Shown here: positions 9,104-17,999 of the stretch, piece by piece
Numbering within the stretch: the first letter of the stretch is position 1
Layout: each line of letters begins with the position of its first letter
Source: Sunxiuqinia rutila
Lineage (GTDB): Bacteria > Bacteroidota > Bacteroidia > Bacteroidales > Prolixibacteraceae
DNA length: 64,000 nt
Reading direction: 5' to 3'
Assembly: GCF_050589705.1 (NCBI RefSeq)
Contig: NZ_JBNGOT010000009.1
Span: 62,001-126,000 of the forward strand
Translations under genes and position numbers: made by a program
Notes under the pieces: generated by a model
Database searches by the model: none
What the model was told of the DNA's origin: nothing
What the model saw: only the letters and a program-made list of their open reading frames with translations

Positions 9104-9117
9104 AAGAAAAACCTCCT
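9104..9117 (-). promoter_or_regulatory. Strong ribosome binding site that decides the infC start
   Basis: Minus-strand AGGAGG (9117-9112) is followed by 8 bases and then the ATC codon at 9103-9101. So full a Shine-Dalgarno is unusual in this window and supports initiation at the non-AUG codon. Confidence 0.7.
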
Positions 9118-9124
9118 ATTCTTT

Positions 9125-11074
9125 TTAGTTATAAAATGATGCTAATTGTTCTTTTACTTCTTTAGCGATGAATTCAGAAAAAGCTTCTTTGGTCATTGTT
9201 CCCTGGTCGCCTTCGCCTTGCTTGCGCACAGAAACACAACCGGTTTCAGCTTCTTTCTCACCGACTATTAATAAATACGGGATTCGTTTTAACTCGTTAT
9301 CCCGGATTTTACGACCGATCTTCTCATTCCGATCGTCAATTAAGCTGCGAATATCGGAATTATTTAGAAAACTTGAAAGATTTTCGGCATATTCATTATA
9401 TTTTTCACTAATTGGCAAGATGACAACCTGATCGGGTGTTAACCACAAGGGGAATTTCCCGGCCGTATGTTCAATCAGTACCGCCACAAAACGTTCCATT
9501 GATCCGAAGGGTGCACGGTGAATCATCACCGGACGATGACGGTTATCATCAGCCCCAATGTATTCAAGTTTGAATCGTTCGGGTAAGTTATAATCAACCT
9601 GAATGGTTCCCAGCTGCCAGCTTCGGCCCAAAGCATCTTTAATCATAAAATCCAGCTTGGGACCATAGAATGCAGCTTCGCCCAATTCTGTAACGGTGTT
9701 TAATCCTTTTTCCTCACAAGCCTCAATAATGGCTTGTTCGGCCTTATCCCAATTTTCAGACGAGCCGATGTACTTTTCCGGTTTTTCCGGATCGCGCAAT
9801 GAAATCTGGGCCGTATAATCTTCAAAGTTCAAGGCTTTAAAAATGATGAAGATAATATCAATCACCTTTTTAAACTCATCCTTCAACTGATCCGGACGAC
9901 AGTAAATATGGGCATCGTCCTGGGTGAAGCCACGCACACGAGTCAATCCATGCAACTCTCCACTTTGCTCGTAACGGTATACCGTTCCGAACTCCGCCAT
10001 GCGAACCGGCAAATCCTTGTACGAGCGAGGTTTGAACTTATACAACTCACAGTGGTGGGGGCAGTTCATGGGTTTCAGCATGTACTCTTCACCCTCAGCC
10101 GGTGTTTTTATGGTTTGAAATGAATCGGCTCCATACTTGGCATAGTGCCCCGATGTTTTATACAGATTGATGTCTCCAATATGCGGGGTGATCACCTGTT
10201 CGTAGCCAAATTTCTTTTGTACTTTCTTCAGGAAATCTTCCAACTGCTGACGCAACATGGCACCTTTGGGCAACCACATCGGCAAGCCCTGCCCTACTTC
10301 CTGCGAAAACGTAAACAGTTCCATTTCCTTGCCAATCTTCCGGTGGTCCCGCTTCTTGGCTTCTTCCAACAGTACCAGGTACTCTTCCAACAGTTTTTGT
10401 TTCGGGAAAGTTACCCCATAAACACGGGTCAGCATTTTGTTTTTCTCATCGCCGCGCCAATATGCTCCGGCAATCGATGTTAACTTTACAGCTTTGATGT
10501 AGCTGGTGTTGGGCAAGTGCGGCCCACGACACAAGTCTGTGAAGCTGCCTTGATTGTAAAGGGTAATGGTTCCGTCCTCCAGCTCGCTGATCAATTCCAG
10601 CTTCAGCTCATCATTTTTATCGGTAAACAATTTCAGGGCTTCGTCTTTTGAGATATCCGTCCGGGCAATCTCATTCTTCTGACGAGCCAGCTCAATCATT
10701 TTCTTTTCAATTTTATCCAGGTCTTTATCCGAAAGTTGTTTTCCTTCCGGCAAGTCAATGTCATAATAAAATCCGGTATCAACAGTTGGTCCAATACCAA
10801 ATTTTGTTCCCGGGTAAAAACTTTCAATGGCTTCAGCCATTAAGTGAGCCGAAGAGTGCCAAAAAGTTTCTTTTCCTTCACGGTCGTCCCAGGTATGCAG
10901 TTGAATGTGGGCATCTTCTGTAATGGGTCGGTTCAAGTCCCAAACAGAACCGTTCACCGTTATTGCTAAAACGTCTTTAGCCAAACGGTTACTAATTGCC
11001 TTTGCAATCTGAAGGCCGGTAGTTCCACTTTCAAACTCCCTAACACTGTTATCTGGTAATGTTATTTTAATCAT
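9125..11074 (-). CDS. thrS: Threonyl-tRNA synthetase
   Basis: Class II synthetase for tRNA-Thr. It has an N-terminal TGS domain (about 1-62), the editing domain with HSSAHLMAEA, the catalytic core (about 250-540) with zinc-binding Cys/His (NCPHHCE, HRAP) and motif 2 FGTVYRYEQSG, and a C-terminal anticodon-binding domain. I start it at ATG 11074 (MIKITLPDN, 649 aa). An upstream in-frame TTG at 11110 overlaps the likely -7 box and would add 12 residues not typical of the family. It is first gene of the operon with infC, rpmI and rplT, and infC follows 21 bases after the stop. Confidence 0.97.
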   Translation of the reverse strand: MIKITLPDNSVREFESGTTGLQIAKAISNRLAKDVLAITVNGSVWDLNRPITEDAHIQLHTWDDREGKETFWHSSAHLMAEAIESFYPGTKFGIGPTVDTGFYYDIDLPEGKQLSDKDLDKIEKKMIELARQKNEIARTDISKDEALKLFTDKNDELKLELISELEDGTITLYNQGSFTDLCRGPHLPNTSYIKAVKLTSIAGAYWRGDEKNKMLTRVYGVTFPKQKLLEEYLVLLEEAKKRDHRKIGKEMELFTFSQEVGQGLPMWLPKGAMLRQQLEDFLKKVQKKFGYEQVITPHIGDINLYKTSGHYAKYGADSFQTIKTPAEGEEYMLKPMNCPHHCELYKFKPRSYKDLPVRMAEFGTVYRYEQSGELHGLTRVRGFTQDDAHIYCRPDQLKDEFKKVIDIIFIIFKALNFEDYTAQISLRDPEKPEKYIGSSENWDKAEQAIIEACEEKGLNTVTELGEAAFYGPKLDFMIKDALGRSWQLGTIQVDYNLPERFKLEYIGADDNRHRPVMIHRAPFGSMERFVAVLIEHTAGKFPLWLTPDQVVILPISEKYNEYAENLSSFLNNSDIRSLIDDRNEKIGRKIRDNELKRIPYLLIVGEKEAETGCVSVRKQGEGDQGTMTKEAFSEFIAKEVKEQLASFYN

Positions 11075-11107
11075 CAGTATCGAATTATGGATTTTATTTT
11101 CAGGCTG

Positions 11108-11115
11108 CAAAGATA
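11108..11115 (-). promoter_or_regulatory. Putative -7 box of thrS operon
   Basis: Minus-strand TATCTTTG matches TAnnTTTG exactly, 33 bases before the thrS ATG. A TTG lies 21 bases further upstream, slightly longer than the preferred 19-base spacing. Confidence 0.55.
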
Positions 11116-11173
11116 AGTATTATTCGCTGACTGTGACAAGTGTTAACCAATTATTTCCATACCTAAAAACGAC

Positions 11174-11201
11174 AAAAGGGAGGCTTTTCAGCCCCCCTTT
11201 C
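11174..11201 (-). terminator. Terminator of the DUF6588 gene
   Basis: AAAGGGAGGC pairs with GCCCCCCTTT (one A-C mismatch) around a 6-base loop, 35 bases past the stop of the minus-strand gene. Confidence 0.8.
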
Positions 11202-11235
11202 TTTTCTTTTACAGAAATCTAAATTTCAATATTGC

Positions 11236-12303
11236 TTACCGTACGCTAAGTGCAATTCCGGCATTGTAAGAGGTGTACTCTGCTTTATTAACCGATGCAA
11301 AAATATTGAAGAAAGCCAGTTTCAGGCGCAAACCAGCATCCAGACTCAGGTTTGAAGACTCGAACCGCAATTTAATCGGATCGACCTGATCTTCAAAAGA
11401 CAGCCCGGCATTATTAAAGTCATTAGGAACAGGATAAGTCCCCAACAAGTCCACTTTTGAACTGCTTTGGCTGTTTCCAATACTTCCGAAAATGGTTAAA
11501 ATGGCAATCTTCTTGGAAACAATCAATCCAAACTTTTTCGTGTTTGTTTCAATATCTAATTCCTGATTTTCATACTGCCCGGTATTTAAGTCAGCTAAGC
11601 GACTATCGTAATCCTCAGGCGTAAACGAGATTCCGGTATTGGCTGTAATGTTTGAGTAAGATGCAAAAACAGCAGCATCAAACGGCAGGTGTTTCAATCC
11701 CGGAATCCAGTCTTTAAAACTATGTTTTACCCCCAAACCAAACATACCAACTTTGGTTTCTTCATCACTATCGTCTTCCAGGTTAAACTTAAGTTCGGGT
11801 ACGTAGCGAACCAACACGTCGGTATGAGGTAACAAACCAATTCCCAACTGAGCAACAGGAACAGGCACAATGTCAATTTCAGTTCCGCCCGGAGCATTGA
11901 AGCTATACAGAACCTGACTCTTATCCAGCGGATTCAAGACATTTAGCGTTGGCCCTTGAGCGTCGTTTCCCGAAATAGTTGGTGCCATAGAATTTGAAGG
12001 ATCAGCCAAGGCAATGTTGTTAAAACTAAACTGACTCAAATCAAATGCCTTTGCTGATCCCGGAACTTTAACCGCACTCACGCTCATTGAAAAGTCAAAA
12101 CCAAAGCGCTTATGTGTTTCAGCAGTATAGTACCAGCCATTGTTCAAACCATCGCCCAACGACTGAGCAAATGGGTTCATATAAGACTGAATTAACATGC
12201 TGGCATCTTCCGGTCCAGCTTTCAGGTACTCCACAACATCAGACTGAGCCGAAGCCACCGAGACAAGGGCAGTCAAGCTAAGTAATACAAGTAATTTTCT
12301 CAT
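11236..12303 (-). CDS. DUF6588-type outer membrane protein
   Basis: 355 residues with a clear signal peptide (1-19, ending SVASA|QS). The mature start is typical of the DUF6588 family of Bacteroidota: SDVVEYLKAGPEDASMLIQ, then MNPFAQSLGDGLNNGWYYTA, then KRFGFDFSMSVSAV. The rest alternates beta-strands with aromatic residues (VRYVPELKF, GLGVKHSF, FGLIVSKK, LRLKLAFFNIFAS) and looks like an outer-membrane beta-barrel. Function unknown. It is a single gene, and the family name is my recognition from memory. Confidence 0.75.
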   Translation of the reverse strand: MRKLLVLLSLTALVSVASAQSDVVEYLKAGPEDASMLIQSYMNPFAQSLGDGLNNGWYYTAETHKRFGFDFSMSVSAVKVPGSAKAFDLSQFSFNNIALADPSNSMAPTISGNDAQGPTLNVLNPLDKSQVLYSFNAPGGTEIDIVPVPVAQLGIGLLPHTDVLVRYVPELKFNLEDDSDEETKVGMFGLGVKHSFKDWIPGLKHLPFDAAVFASYSNITANTGISFTPEDYDSRLADLNTGQYENQELDIETNTKKFGLIVSKKIAILTIFGSIGNSQSSSKVDLLGTYPVPNDFNNAGLSFEDQVDPIKLRFESSNLSLDAGLRLKLAFFNIFASVNKAEYTSYNAGIALSVR

Positions 12304-12508
12304 TTTGAATAAAAATAAAATTGGTGTTAATCTTGCTATTTAAGTTTTCGTTTTTACACATCGTTCCGTCTTCACCCAATAAATTCGCAGGGAAGTCCGT
12401 TGTAATTATTCTGTAATATCGTGGACCTATTTCCCAAACTTTTATTATTATCAACTTTCTTTTTTCAAAAAAAAAACAAAGCTTTGACGGCTAAAAATAA
12501 ATATTACC

Positions 12509-14701
12509 ATGCATAAGTTTGTATTTTCTTTCTTCCTTTTTCTGACCCTTGGATTGCCTTCCATCGCGCAGAAAACATTGACGCTTGCCGATTTTTATCA
12601 GCAGCATACTTTTAACCAAAAATCAGTAAACGGACTTTATTCCTCAGCCAATGGACTTTACTACACAGTCCTGGAGAATAATAAACAGATTGTCAAATAC
12701 AACTACAAAGATGGAAAAAAAGTTGAAACAGTTTTTGATCTGGACAAGTTAGAAAACGCGCCGATCAAATATTTTTCAGCCTATTCATTCAGTCTTGACG
12801 AAACTAAAATTCTACTAACTACTGAAAGAGAAAACATTTACCGCCATTCCTACAAGGCCAATTACTATGTCTGGAATTCAGTGACTGAAGAGCTTGTGGA
12901 ACTGTCGGCAAAAGGCAAGCAGCAAGAAGCCACTTTCTCGCCCGATGGCGAACGCATTGCCTTTGTGCGCGACAACAACCTGGTTATAAAAACGCTGCGT
13001 TTCGGAACAGAAAACCAGGTGACGACAGATGGTAAGAAAAATGAAATCATCAACGGAGTTCCGGACTGGGTGTATGAGGAAGAATTTAGCTTCAGCAAAG
13101 CTTTTGCCTGGTCGCCCGACAGCAAATTCCTGGCCTACATTCGTTTTGACGAAACGGAGGTTAAAGAGTACAGCATGAAAAAATTTCAAGGCAAATCCCC
13201 TGCCCTGAGTAAAAATGAAACCTATCCGGGAGAGTACGTCTACAAATACCCCAAAGCCGGCGAAAAAAACTCCGTGGTTTCCGTGTTTGCTTATGATATC
13301 AAGTCGAAAACCAAGGTTGAAGTTGATTTGGGAGAAGAAACCGACATCTACGTTCCCCGCATCAAATGGACCGCAGATGCCAACGATCTGGCCATTTTCC
13401 GCTTAAACAGACGGCAAAACGAAATCAACATTCTTTTTGCCAACCCATTTACCGGAGACAGCCGTTTGTTTTATTCTGAAAAGAATGAGCGCTACCTGTC
13501 GGAAGACTTTTTAGACGACTTCATTTTCCTGCCCAACAACGACTACTTTGTTGTTAACAGCGAACGCGATGGCTACTCGCACCTTTATTTATACGACCGT
13601 CAAGGTTTCGAAGTCAGACAACTTACGCAAGGCGAATTTGATGTAACCGACTTTTATGGCTTCGACCACAAGAAAAAAATATTTTACTACCAGGCTGCCA
13701 AAAAATCGCCCATGCAGCGCGAGATCTATTACACCAGCCTCGATGGTAAAAAACAAGGCATGTTAAGCCAGCAAGAAGGAACCAACAAAGCTACCTTCAG
13801 CAGTGGATTTCAGTATTTCATCAATGAATTCACCAACCTGGAAACACCCAAAACATTCAGCTTGTATGACAACAGTGGCAAGCTTGTTCGGGTGCTGGAA
13901 GACAACAACGAGCTAAAGCAAAAAGTAGCTGAATACGACATCAGCCCAAAAACTTTTTTCAGTTTTGAAACTTCGGAAGGTATCAGCCTCAACGGCTGGA
14001 TGATTAAACCGTTGAATTTCAACGAATCAAAACAATACCCAGTGGTAATGACCCAGTACAGTGGTCCTAATTCGCAGCAAGTGCGTGATGAATGGTCGGT
14101 AAGCTGGTACAATTACCTGGCCCAGGAAGGCTTCTTAGTGGTCTGTGTCGATCCTCGTGGTACGGGGGCCCGTGGTCAGGATTTCCGAAAAATTACCTAC
14201 ATGCAATTGGGGAAATACGAATCCGACGACCAGGTTGAAGCAGCTCGTTACCTGACAACACTTCCCTATGTTGACAAAAACAACATTTCCATTTGGGGAT
14301 GGAGTTATGGCGGTTTCATGACCTTGCTTTCCATGGAAAAAGGAGGAGACCTGTTTAAAGCCGGAATTGCAGTTGCCCCGGTTTCAAACTTCAAATTTTA
14401 CGACACGGTTTATACCGAACGTTTTATGCGCACCCCAATGGAAAACCCGGATGGCTATGAGGACAATGCTCCGCTAAATCACGCCGAGGACATTACCGGA
14501 CACTTGCTATTGGTTCACGGATCAGCCGATGACAATGTTCATCTGCAAAACAGCATGGAAATGTCGGAAGCCTTGGTGCAGGCCGGCGTTCAGTTTGACA
14601 TGGCCATTTACACCAACCGCGATCACGGCATTTACGGTGGAAATACCCGCATGCATCTCTATCAACGAATGACTGATTTTCTGAAAAGAAATTTAAAATA
14701 A
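12509..14701 (+). CDS. Dipeptidyl peptidase IV-type S9 serine peptidase
   Basis: 730-residue secreted exopeptidase that removes X-Pro or similar dipeptides from peptide N-termini. It has a signal peptide (1-20, ending SIAQ), an N-terminal eight-bladed propeller (DPPIV_N, about 90-470) and a C-terminal alpha/beta hydrolase domain (about 500-730). The catalytic triad is visible: Ser599 in GWSYGG, Asp at 674/675 in SADDNVH, and His706 in RDHGIYGG. The double Glu motif of DPPIV is present as YEEEF (about 192-196). It is a single gene ending at a strong terminator. Confidence 0.94.
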   Translation: MHKFVFSFFLFLTLGLPSIAQKTLTLADFYQQHTFNQKSVNGLYSSANGLYYTVLENNKQIVKYNYKDGKKVETVFDLDKLENAPIKYFSAYSFSLDETKILLTTERENIYRHSYKANYYVWNSVTEELVELSAKGKQQEATFSPDGERIAFVRDNNLVIKTLRFGTENQVTTDGKKNEIINGVPDWVYEEEFSFSKAFAWSPDSKFLAYIRFDETEVKEYSMKKFQGKSPALSKNETYPGEYVYKYPKAGEKNSVVSVFAYDIKSKTKVEVDLGEETDIYVPRIKWTADANDLAIFRLNRRQNEINILFANPFTGDSRLFYSEKNERYLSEDFLDDFIFLPNNDYFVVNSERDGYSHLYLYDRQGFEVRQLTQGEFDVTDFYGFDHKKKIFYYQAAKKSPMQREIYYTSLDGKKQGMLSQQEGTNKATFSSGFQYFINEFTNLETPKTFSLYDNSGKLVRVLEDNNELKQKVAEYDISPKTFFSFETSEGISLNGWMIKPLNFNESKQYPVVMTQYSGPNSQQVRDEWSVSWYNYLAQEGFLVVCVDPRGTGARGQDFRKITYMQLGKYESDDQVEAARYLTTLPYVDKNNISIWGWSYGGFMTLLSMEKGGDLFKAGIAVAPVSNFKFYDTVYTERFMRTPMENPDGYEDNAPLNHAEDITGHLLLVHGSADDNVHLQNSMEMSEALVQAGVQFDMAIYTNRDHGIYGGNTRMHLYQRMTDFLKRNLK

Positions 14702-14709
14702 GCTCAAAC

Positions 14710-14746
14710 AAAAAGCTGTTGCTCGTTACGAACAACAGCTTTTTTT
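14710..14746. terminator. Bidirectional terminator
   Basis: AAAAAGCTGTTG and CAACAGCTTTTT form a perfect stem with an 11-base loop and T/A-rich flanks, between the convergent peptidase gene and the isoprenoid-synthase-like gene. Confidence 0.92.
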
Positions 14747-14781
14747 CTTTGAAATCCTTTTCTCCATAAAACTCCAGCTGC

Positions 14782-16023
14782 TTACCCCTCCACGGTATTG
14801 AGTTGTGCAGCAAAAACACGTCTTTCCAACTGCGCCAACAACACATGCTTTTGCGGTGTAAAGAAATTATGCCGGTCGCGCACAAAACCAAAAGACAAGG
14901 GCGACACCTCTTCCAACTGCGCCTGAAAAGACGCGCTGTAATATTGCTGATCCACAGCAACCGACTCGACAAAAAACAACAAAATACTTTTCTGCAACAA
15001 CCCTTTAAAGTCAAGTTCTACCCGACTCAACAAGCTGGCAGAGTCAGTCAAAACCTGTTCGCCAAAGTTGTAAGTTTTATAAATCATGGCATCCAGTTTT
15101 TGATTTCGAGCCGCCTTCGAAAAAGCGGTCAGCAAACCATCCGCCAAATCTTCTTTCACGTCCTGAACATCATCCAGCAACTGCAGGTAGGCACCATAAC
15201 CAAACAAGAAGTACTTTTCTTCTTCGCTTAAACTCCCGGCAATTAAATACCCATCAGCCAATACCGATGCGCCTCCTTTGGCCAGGCATATACGAATAGC
15301 CTCTTCCTCCGACATTCCTTGCCGACCAAAAAGCGCCATGCTTTGCGTTTGCGCCTGATGAATCCCTAAAAGCGAATCAAAAACCTGCGGATATTCCTGC
15401 CGGTCGTACTGGCCTTCGATCATACCTACCAAAGCATAAATTTTTTGCTCCTGTTCGTTTATTGGATCAACAGCTCTCCCTGCAAGCCGCTCGGCAAAGC
15501 GAAGGCTAAAGGCCTGCTTTTCGCTGCTTGAAATTTCAGGATCATCTACAAAATTATCGGTGTAAGGATATAACATGCTATACGCAAAAACAGAAGGTGT
15601 TAGCTCCACCAGACGTCCTAGAATAAGCTGCAGGCCGGTCATAATCCAGACATTGCGGCAGGCCTGAAAAATACTTTGAATAGGAAGTTTCGAGTCAAAT
15701 TTACGGGCTTGTTTTATAAAAGCCTTCGTCGCTTTCATCATCTCGTCGGAGAACATCAAATCAATCTCCTCATGCGCATATGAAAACGCGTTTTGAAACA
15801 ACTCGCGCAGCTGGCCAAGCACAAATCCATCCAAAGCATTCGATTCCGAATAGGCTTTCAGCAAGTCCCCATCCAGTTTTTTCATCGACTTAAAAAAGGC
15901 ATCCACAACAACTTCTTTCCGTTGTTTCTCCTCCCGATTCACCGGAGCGCCCCAAGCCGATTGTGCTTCAGAAGTTTGATACCATAAATCGGTAAATTGA
16001 TTGGTTAGCAGATTTATTTCCAT
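14782..16023 (-). CDS. Class I isoprenoid-synthase-like protein, divergent
   Basis: 413-residue, all-helical, soluble protein without signal peptide. Two acidic motifs sit where class I prenyl and terpene synthases have theirs: DNFVDD at 156-161, and LQLLDDVQD with DDVQD at 284-288. They are 128 residues apart. Between them lies KGGASVLADGYLIAG (249-263), resembling the helix before the second Asp-rich motif of prenyltransferases. The GYGAYLQLLDD stretch is close to the GYxxQLxDD pattern of those enzymes. I infer a trans-isoprenyl-diphosphate-synthase fold, but the substrate is unknown and the first motif is not a plain DDxxD. The N-terminus is longer than in ordinary prenyl synthases. It stands alone, with no other isoprenoid gene nearby. 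Confidence 0.65.
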   Translation of the reverse strand: MEINLLTNQFTDLWYQTSEAQSAWGAPVNREEKQRKEVVVDAFFKSMKKLDGDLLKAYSESNALDGFVLGQLRELFQNAFSYAHEEIDLMFSDEMMKATKAFIKQARKFDSKLPIQSIFQACRNVWIMTGLQLILGRLVELTPSVFAYSMLYPYTDNFVDDPEISSSEKQAFSLRFAERLAGRAVDPINEQEQKIYALVGMIEGQYDRQEYPQVFDSLLGIHQAQTQSMALFGRQGMSEEEAIRICLAKGGASVLADGYLIAGSLSEEEKYFLFGYGAYLQLLDDVQDVKEDLADGLLTAFSKAARNQKLDAMIYKTYNFGEQVLTDSASLLSRVELDFKGLLQKSILLFFVESVAVDQQYYSASFQAQLEEVSPLSFGFVRDRHNFFTPQKHVLLAQLERRVFAAQLNTVEG

Positions 16024-16228
16024 TTTATTTCTTTCGTGTTTTTTCGATTTCTTTCATCAAATCAAGTGAAAATCATCAACAATTCCCTCAACTATCCGAC
16101 AAACGTCAGAAATTAGTCGATAAATCTCGGTTCCCGAAATCTGATTCCCGTTATTATTCGGAATCAGCGTTCACTCCGGGTAAGATATTCAATTTGAATG
16201 GTTAAATTGCAGCAAAATAAAATGAACT

Positions 16229-16876
16229 ATGGATCGAGTTTTATCAGAACATGAACAGCTGTTTTTTAATGATGGTTACCAACTCGGCCAAAAGGCGGCG
16301 AAAAACGGGTACCGTGAGGAAGATTTGTTTCAGGCCTTAAAACAGCAATACAAAGCCATTGACCAATTGATTGATTCAATAGCTATGGTAGCGAAACAGC
16401 AAGACATGCCTATTCATTGCCAAAAAGGATGCAGCTACTGTTGCCATCAGGCGGTTTTTGCCAATTCCTACGAATTGCACTACCTCGGCCATTTCATGCA
16501 GCAAACACTACCGAAAGAGGAAATTCAACATGTTTACGATACGGCGCGCACCAAAAACCAGACTACCTCGAAACTGGAAGAGCAAACCATGCTGAACTAC
16601 AAAAGTCCTTGCCCCTTATTAAAAGACAATGCCTGCTCGGTATATGAAGCGCGCCCCATGGCCTGCCGCATTTACCTTTCAACGAAGCTCAGTACCTGCC
16701 GGGAGTTTTATCAGAATCCGGAGAACGAAGACAACTACCCGGCCCTGTTGGATTTTCCGCTGATGGCTGGTCGCATGATGAATGAAGGATTTATGGCTGC
16801 CTTAAAAGAAAAAGACATTGAAATCGCTGAATTTCGGATGGAAGAGGGCTTGCAGAATTTACTTGCTCCCCGCTAG
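16229..16876 (+). CDS. YkgJ-type cysteine cluster protein
   Basis: 215 residues. The family motif of clustered cysteines is clear: CQKGCSYCCHQ (Cys at about 69, 73, 76 and 77), then CPLLKDNACSVYEARPMACR, with a further Cys about 10 residues on. Such proteins are thought to bind zinc or an iron-sulfur cluster, and their role is not established. The N-terminal 60 residues are helical. Its stop codon overlaps the stop of the convergent 59-residue gene by three bases. Confidence 0.85.
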   Translation: MDRVLSEHEQLFFNDGYQLGQKAAKNGYREEDLFQALKQQYKAIDQLIDSIAMVAKQQDMPIHCQKGCSYCCHQAVFANSYELHYLGHFMQQTLPKEEIQHVYDTARTKNQTTSKLEEQTMLNYKSPCPLLKDNACSVYEARPMACRIYLSTKLSTCREFYQNPENEDNYPALLDFPLMAGRMMNEGFMAALKEKDIEIAEFRMEEGLQNLLAPR

Positions 16877-17052
16877 TCGTCTCCGGGAGGAGTTGAACCT
16901 CCCAAGCCTCGATCCACCGGTCCCGTTTTTGCCCTTCCTTCAGGTGGCGTAGTTCCACCTAAAGCCCGGTCGGTAGCTGGACTTCCTTTTAGCGAATTAT
17001 CCTCATTCTCTTCAGGAACGAATGAATCATGATGCTTTTTTTGTTCTTTCAT
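16873..17052 (-). CDS. 59-residue Pro/Gly-rich mini-protein
   Basis: A short reading frame from ATG 17052 to a TAG at 16875-16873. The protein is very hydrophilic: a charged N-terminus (MKEQKKHHDSF), an acidic stretch (PEENEDN), then two imperfect copies of a 12-residue unit, DRALGGTTPPEG and DRGLGGSTPPGD, ending DD. No Cys, Trp or membrane segment is present. It starts 2 bases after the stop of the upstream three-helix membrane protein, so the two are almost surely one transcript. I do not recognise a function. The repeat, the tight spacing and the filled strand support a real gene. Confidence 0.65.
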   Translation of the reverse strand: MKEQKKHHDSFVPEENEDNSLKGSPATDRALGGTTPPEGRAKTGPVDRGLGGSTPPGDD

Positions 17053-17054
17053 AA

Positions 17055-17468
17055 CTAGATGTTTAAAGTCATAAACATGACAATTGAAATAATTCCCAAG
17101 ATAAGGGTGGCAATCGTTAAACTGTTGATCCGATCAATCTGTTCCAATCGCTTAAGGGCATTGGCACGACTGTAGTTTCCGCCATCAATTTCAGCAATGG
17201 TTTTATTGTGTTTATTTTTCGCCCATATATGAGAAGCCAGGTTGACCAGCAAGGTAATCACCAGCAACAACCACCCCACAACCAAAAGCAACTTAAAGCG
17301 GGTGCCTTCCAAGTCACCCGTTACGTCCTTAACAAAAGCCATAGACACTCCAATAGCTCCGGCACTGATGTATGCCAGTTGCTTTTCAAAGATCTCATTA
17401 CTACGGGTGACCAACCCCACAAGCTCGTTCCGGTATTTTTTCAAAGGTTTCGAGAGTTTCTGTGCCAT
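17055..17468 (-). CDS. Three-helix membrane protein of unknown function
   Basis: 137 residues with a basic N-terminus and three predicted membrane helices at about 31-47, 58-81 and 115-136. A soluble basic loop of about 30 residues (KNKHNKTIAEIDGGNYSRANALKRLEQIDR) lies between helices 2 and 3. No catalytic motif is visible. The helix hairpin followed by a coiled soluble part loosely recalls SLATT-type membrane proteins, but that is weak. It lies between a 137-residue helical protein upstream (21-base gap) and the 59-residue mini-protein downstream (2-base gap), all on the same strand. Confidence 0.7.
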   Translation of the reverse strand: MAQKLSKPLKKYRNELVGLVTRSNEIFEKQLAYISAGAIGVSMAFVKDVTGDLEGTRFKLLLVVGWLLLVITLLVNLASHIWAKNKHNKTIAEIDGGNYSRANALKRLEQIDRINSLTIATLILGIISIVMFMTLNI

Positions 17469-17489
17469 CGTCAGGTAAATTTTAATGGT

Positions 17490-17903
17490 TTAGGCATTTA
17501 ACTTGGTACGAATAGTTACAATGCGTTGTTGTCGCTGCATGGAATAGCTTTGACTGTTTCGGTCCACAAAGACAAGCAATTCCATGGCTTTTCGGTAATA
17601 AATCTGCTGCCGTAAAAAGGTTTCATCCTCCAGAGCCACATCTCCCAGTTGTTCCAGCAAAACGGCAAATTGCTCCATATTTTCATCCGCCAACAACTTC
17701 TCCTGCACAAGCTCAATAAAAGCGGCATTATCCAGAAAAAGCAGATCGTTCAACTTAAAACCAAGTTCATCCTCAAGTTCGTGTGCCACCGAAGCAATTT
17801 CAGCCGATGGCTGCACCTCTTTCTTCTGAAGTCTCAAAATCAGGCGAGCCAGAAAGGCCCCCATCTCCTGAATTTGATGAATCAAGTAATCTCGACGCTC
17901 CAT
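17490..17903 (-). CDS. Small helical protein, possibly DUF6483-type
   Basis: 137 residues, predicted all-helical and acidic, beginning MERRDYLIHQIQEMGAFLARLI. The N-terminal pattern (a short charged start, then an amphipathic helix with LIxQIxEMGxFLA) resembles small Bacteroidota/Firmicutes proteins named DUF6483, which I recall only vaguely. No signal peptide and no catalytic motif. It is first of three same-strand genes (with the three-helix protein and the 59-residue protein), probably one operon. Confidence 0.65.
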   Translation of the reverse strand: MERRDYLIHQIQEMGAFLARLILRLQKKEVQPSAEIASVAHELEDELGFKLNDLLFLDNAAFIELVQEKLLADENMEQFAVLLEQLGDVALEDETFLRQQIYYRKAMELLVFVDRNSQSYSMQRQQRIVTIRTKLNA

Positions 17904-17999
17904 AGCAGCTATTTACAGGTTCGATAAAATCTAAAGTTAAGTACAATTATTCAATTTGGAATAAGCTGATATAGAACAAAGAATATTATTTTTGTTTTT

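Noticed and set aside
17987..17994. TATTTTTG just before the TonB receptor start as a -7 box
   Set aside because: It would put the transcript start on the ATG itself (18000) and no -33 element is present, so I could not support it.
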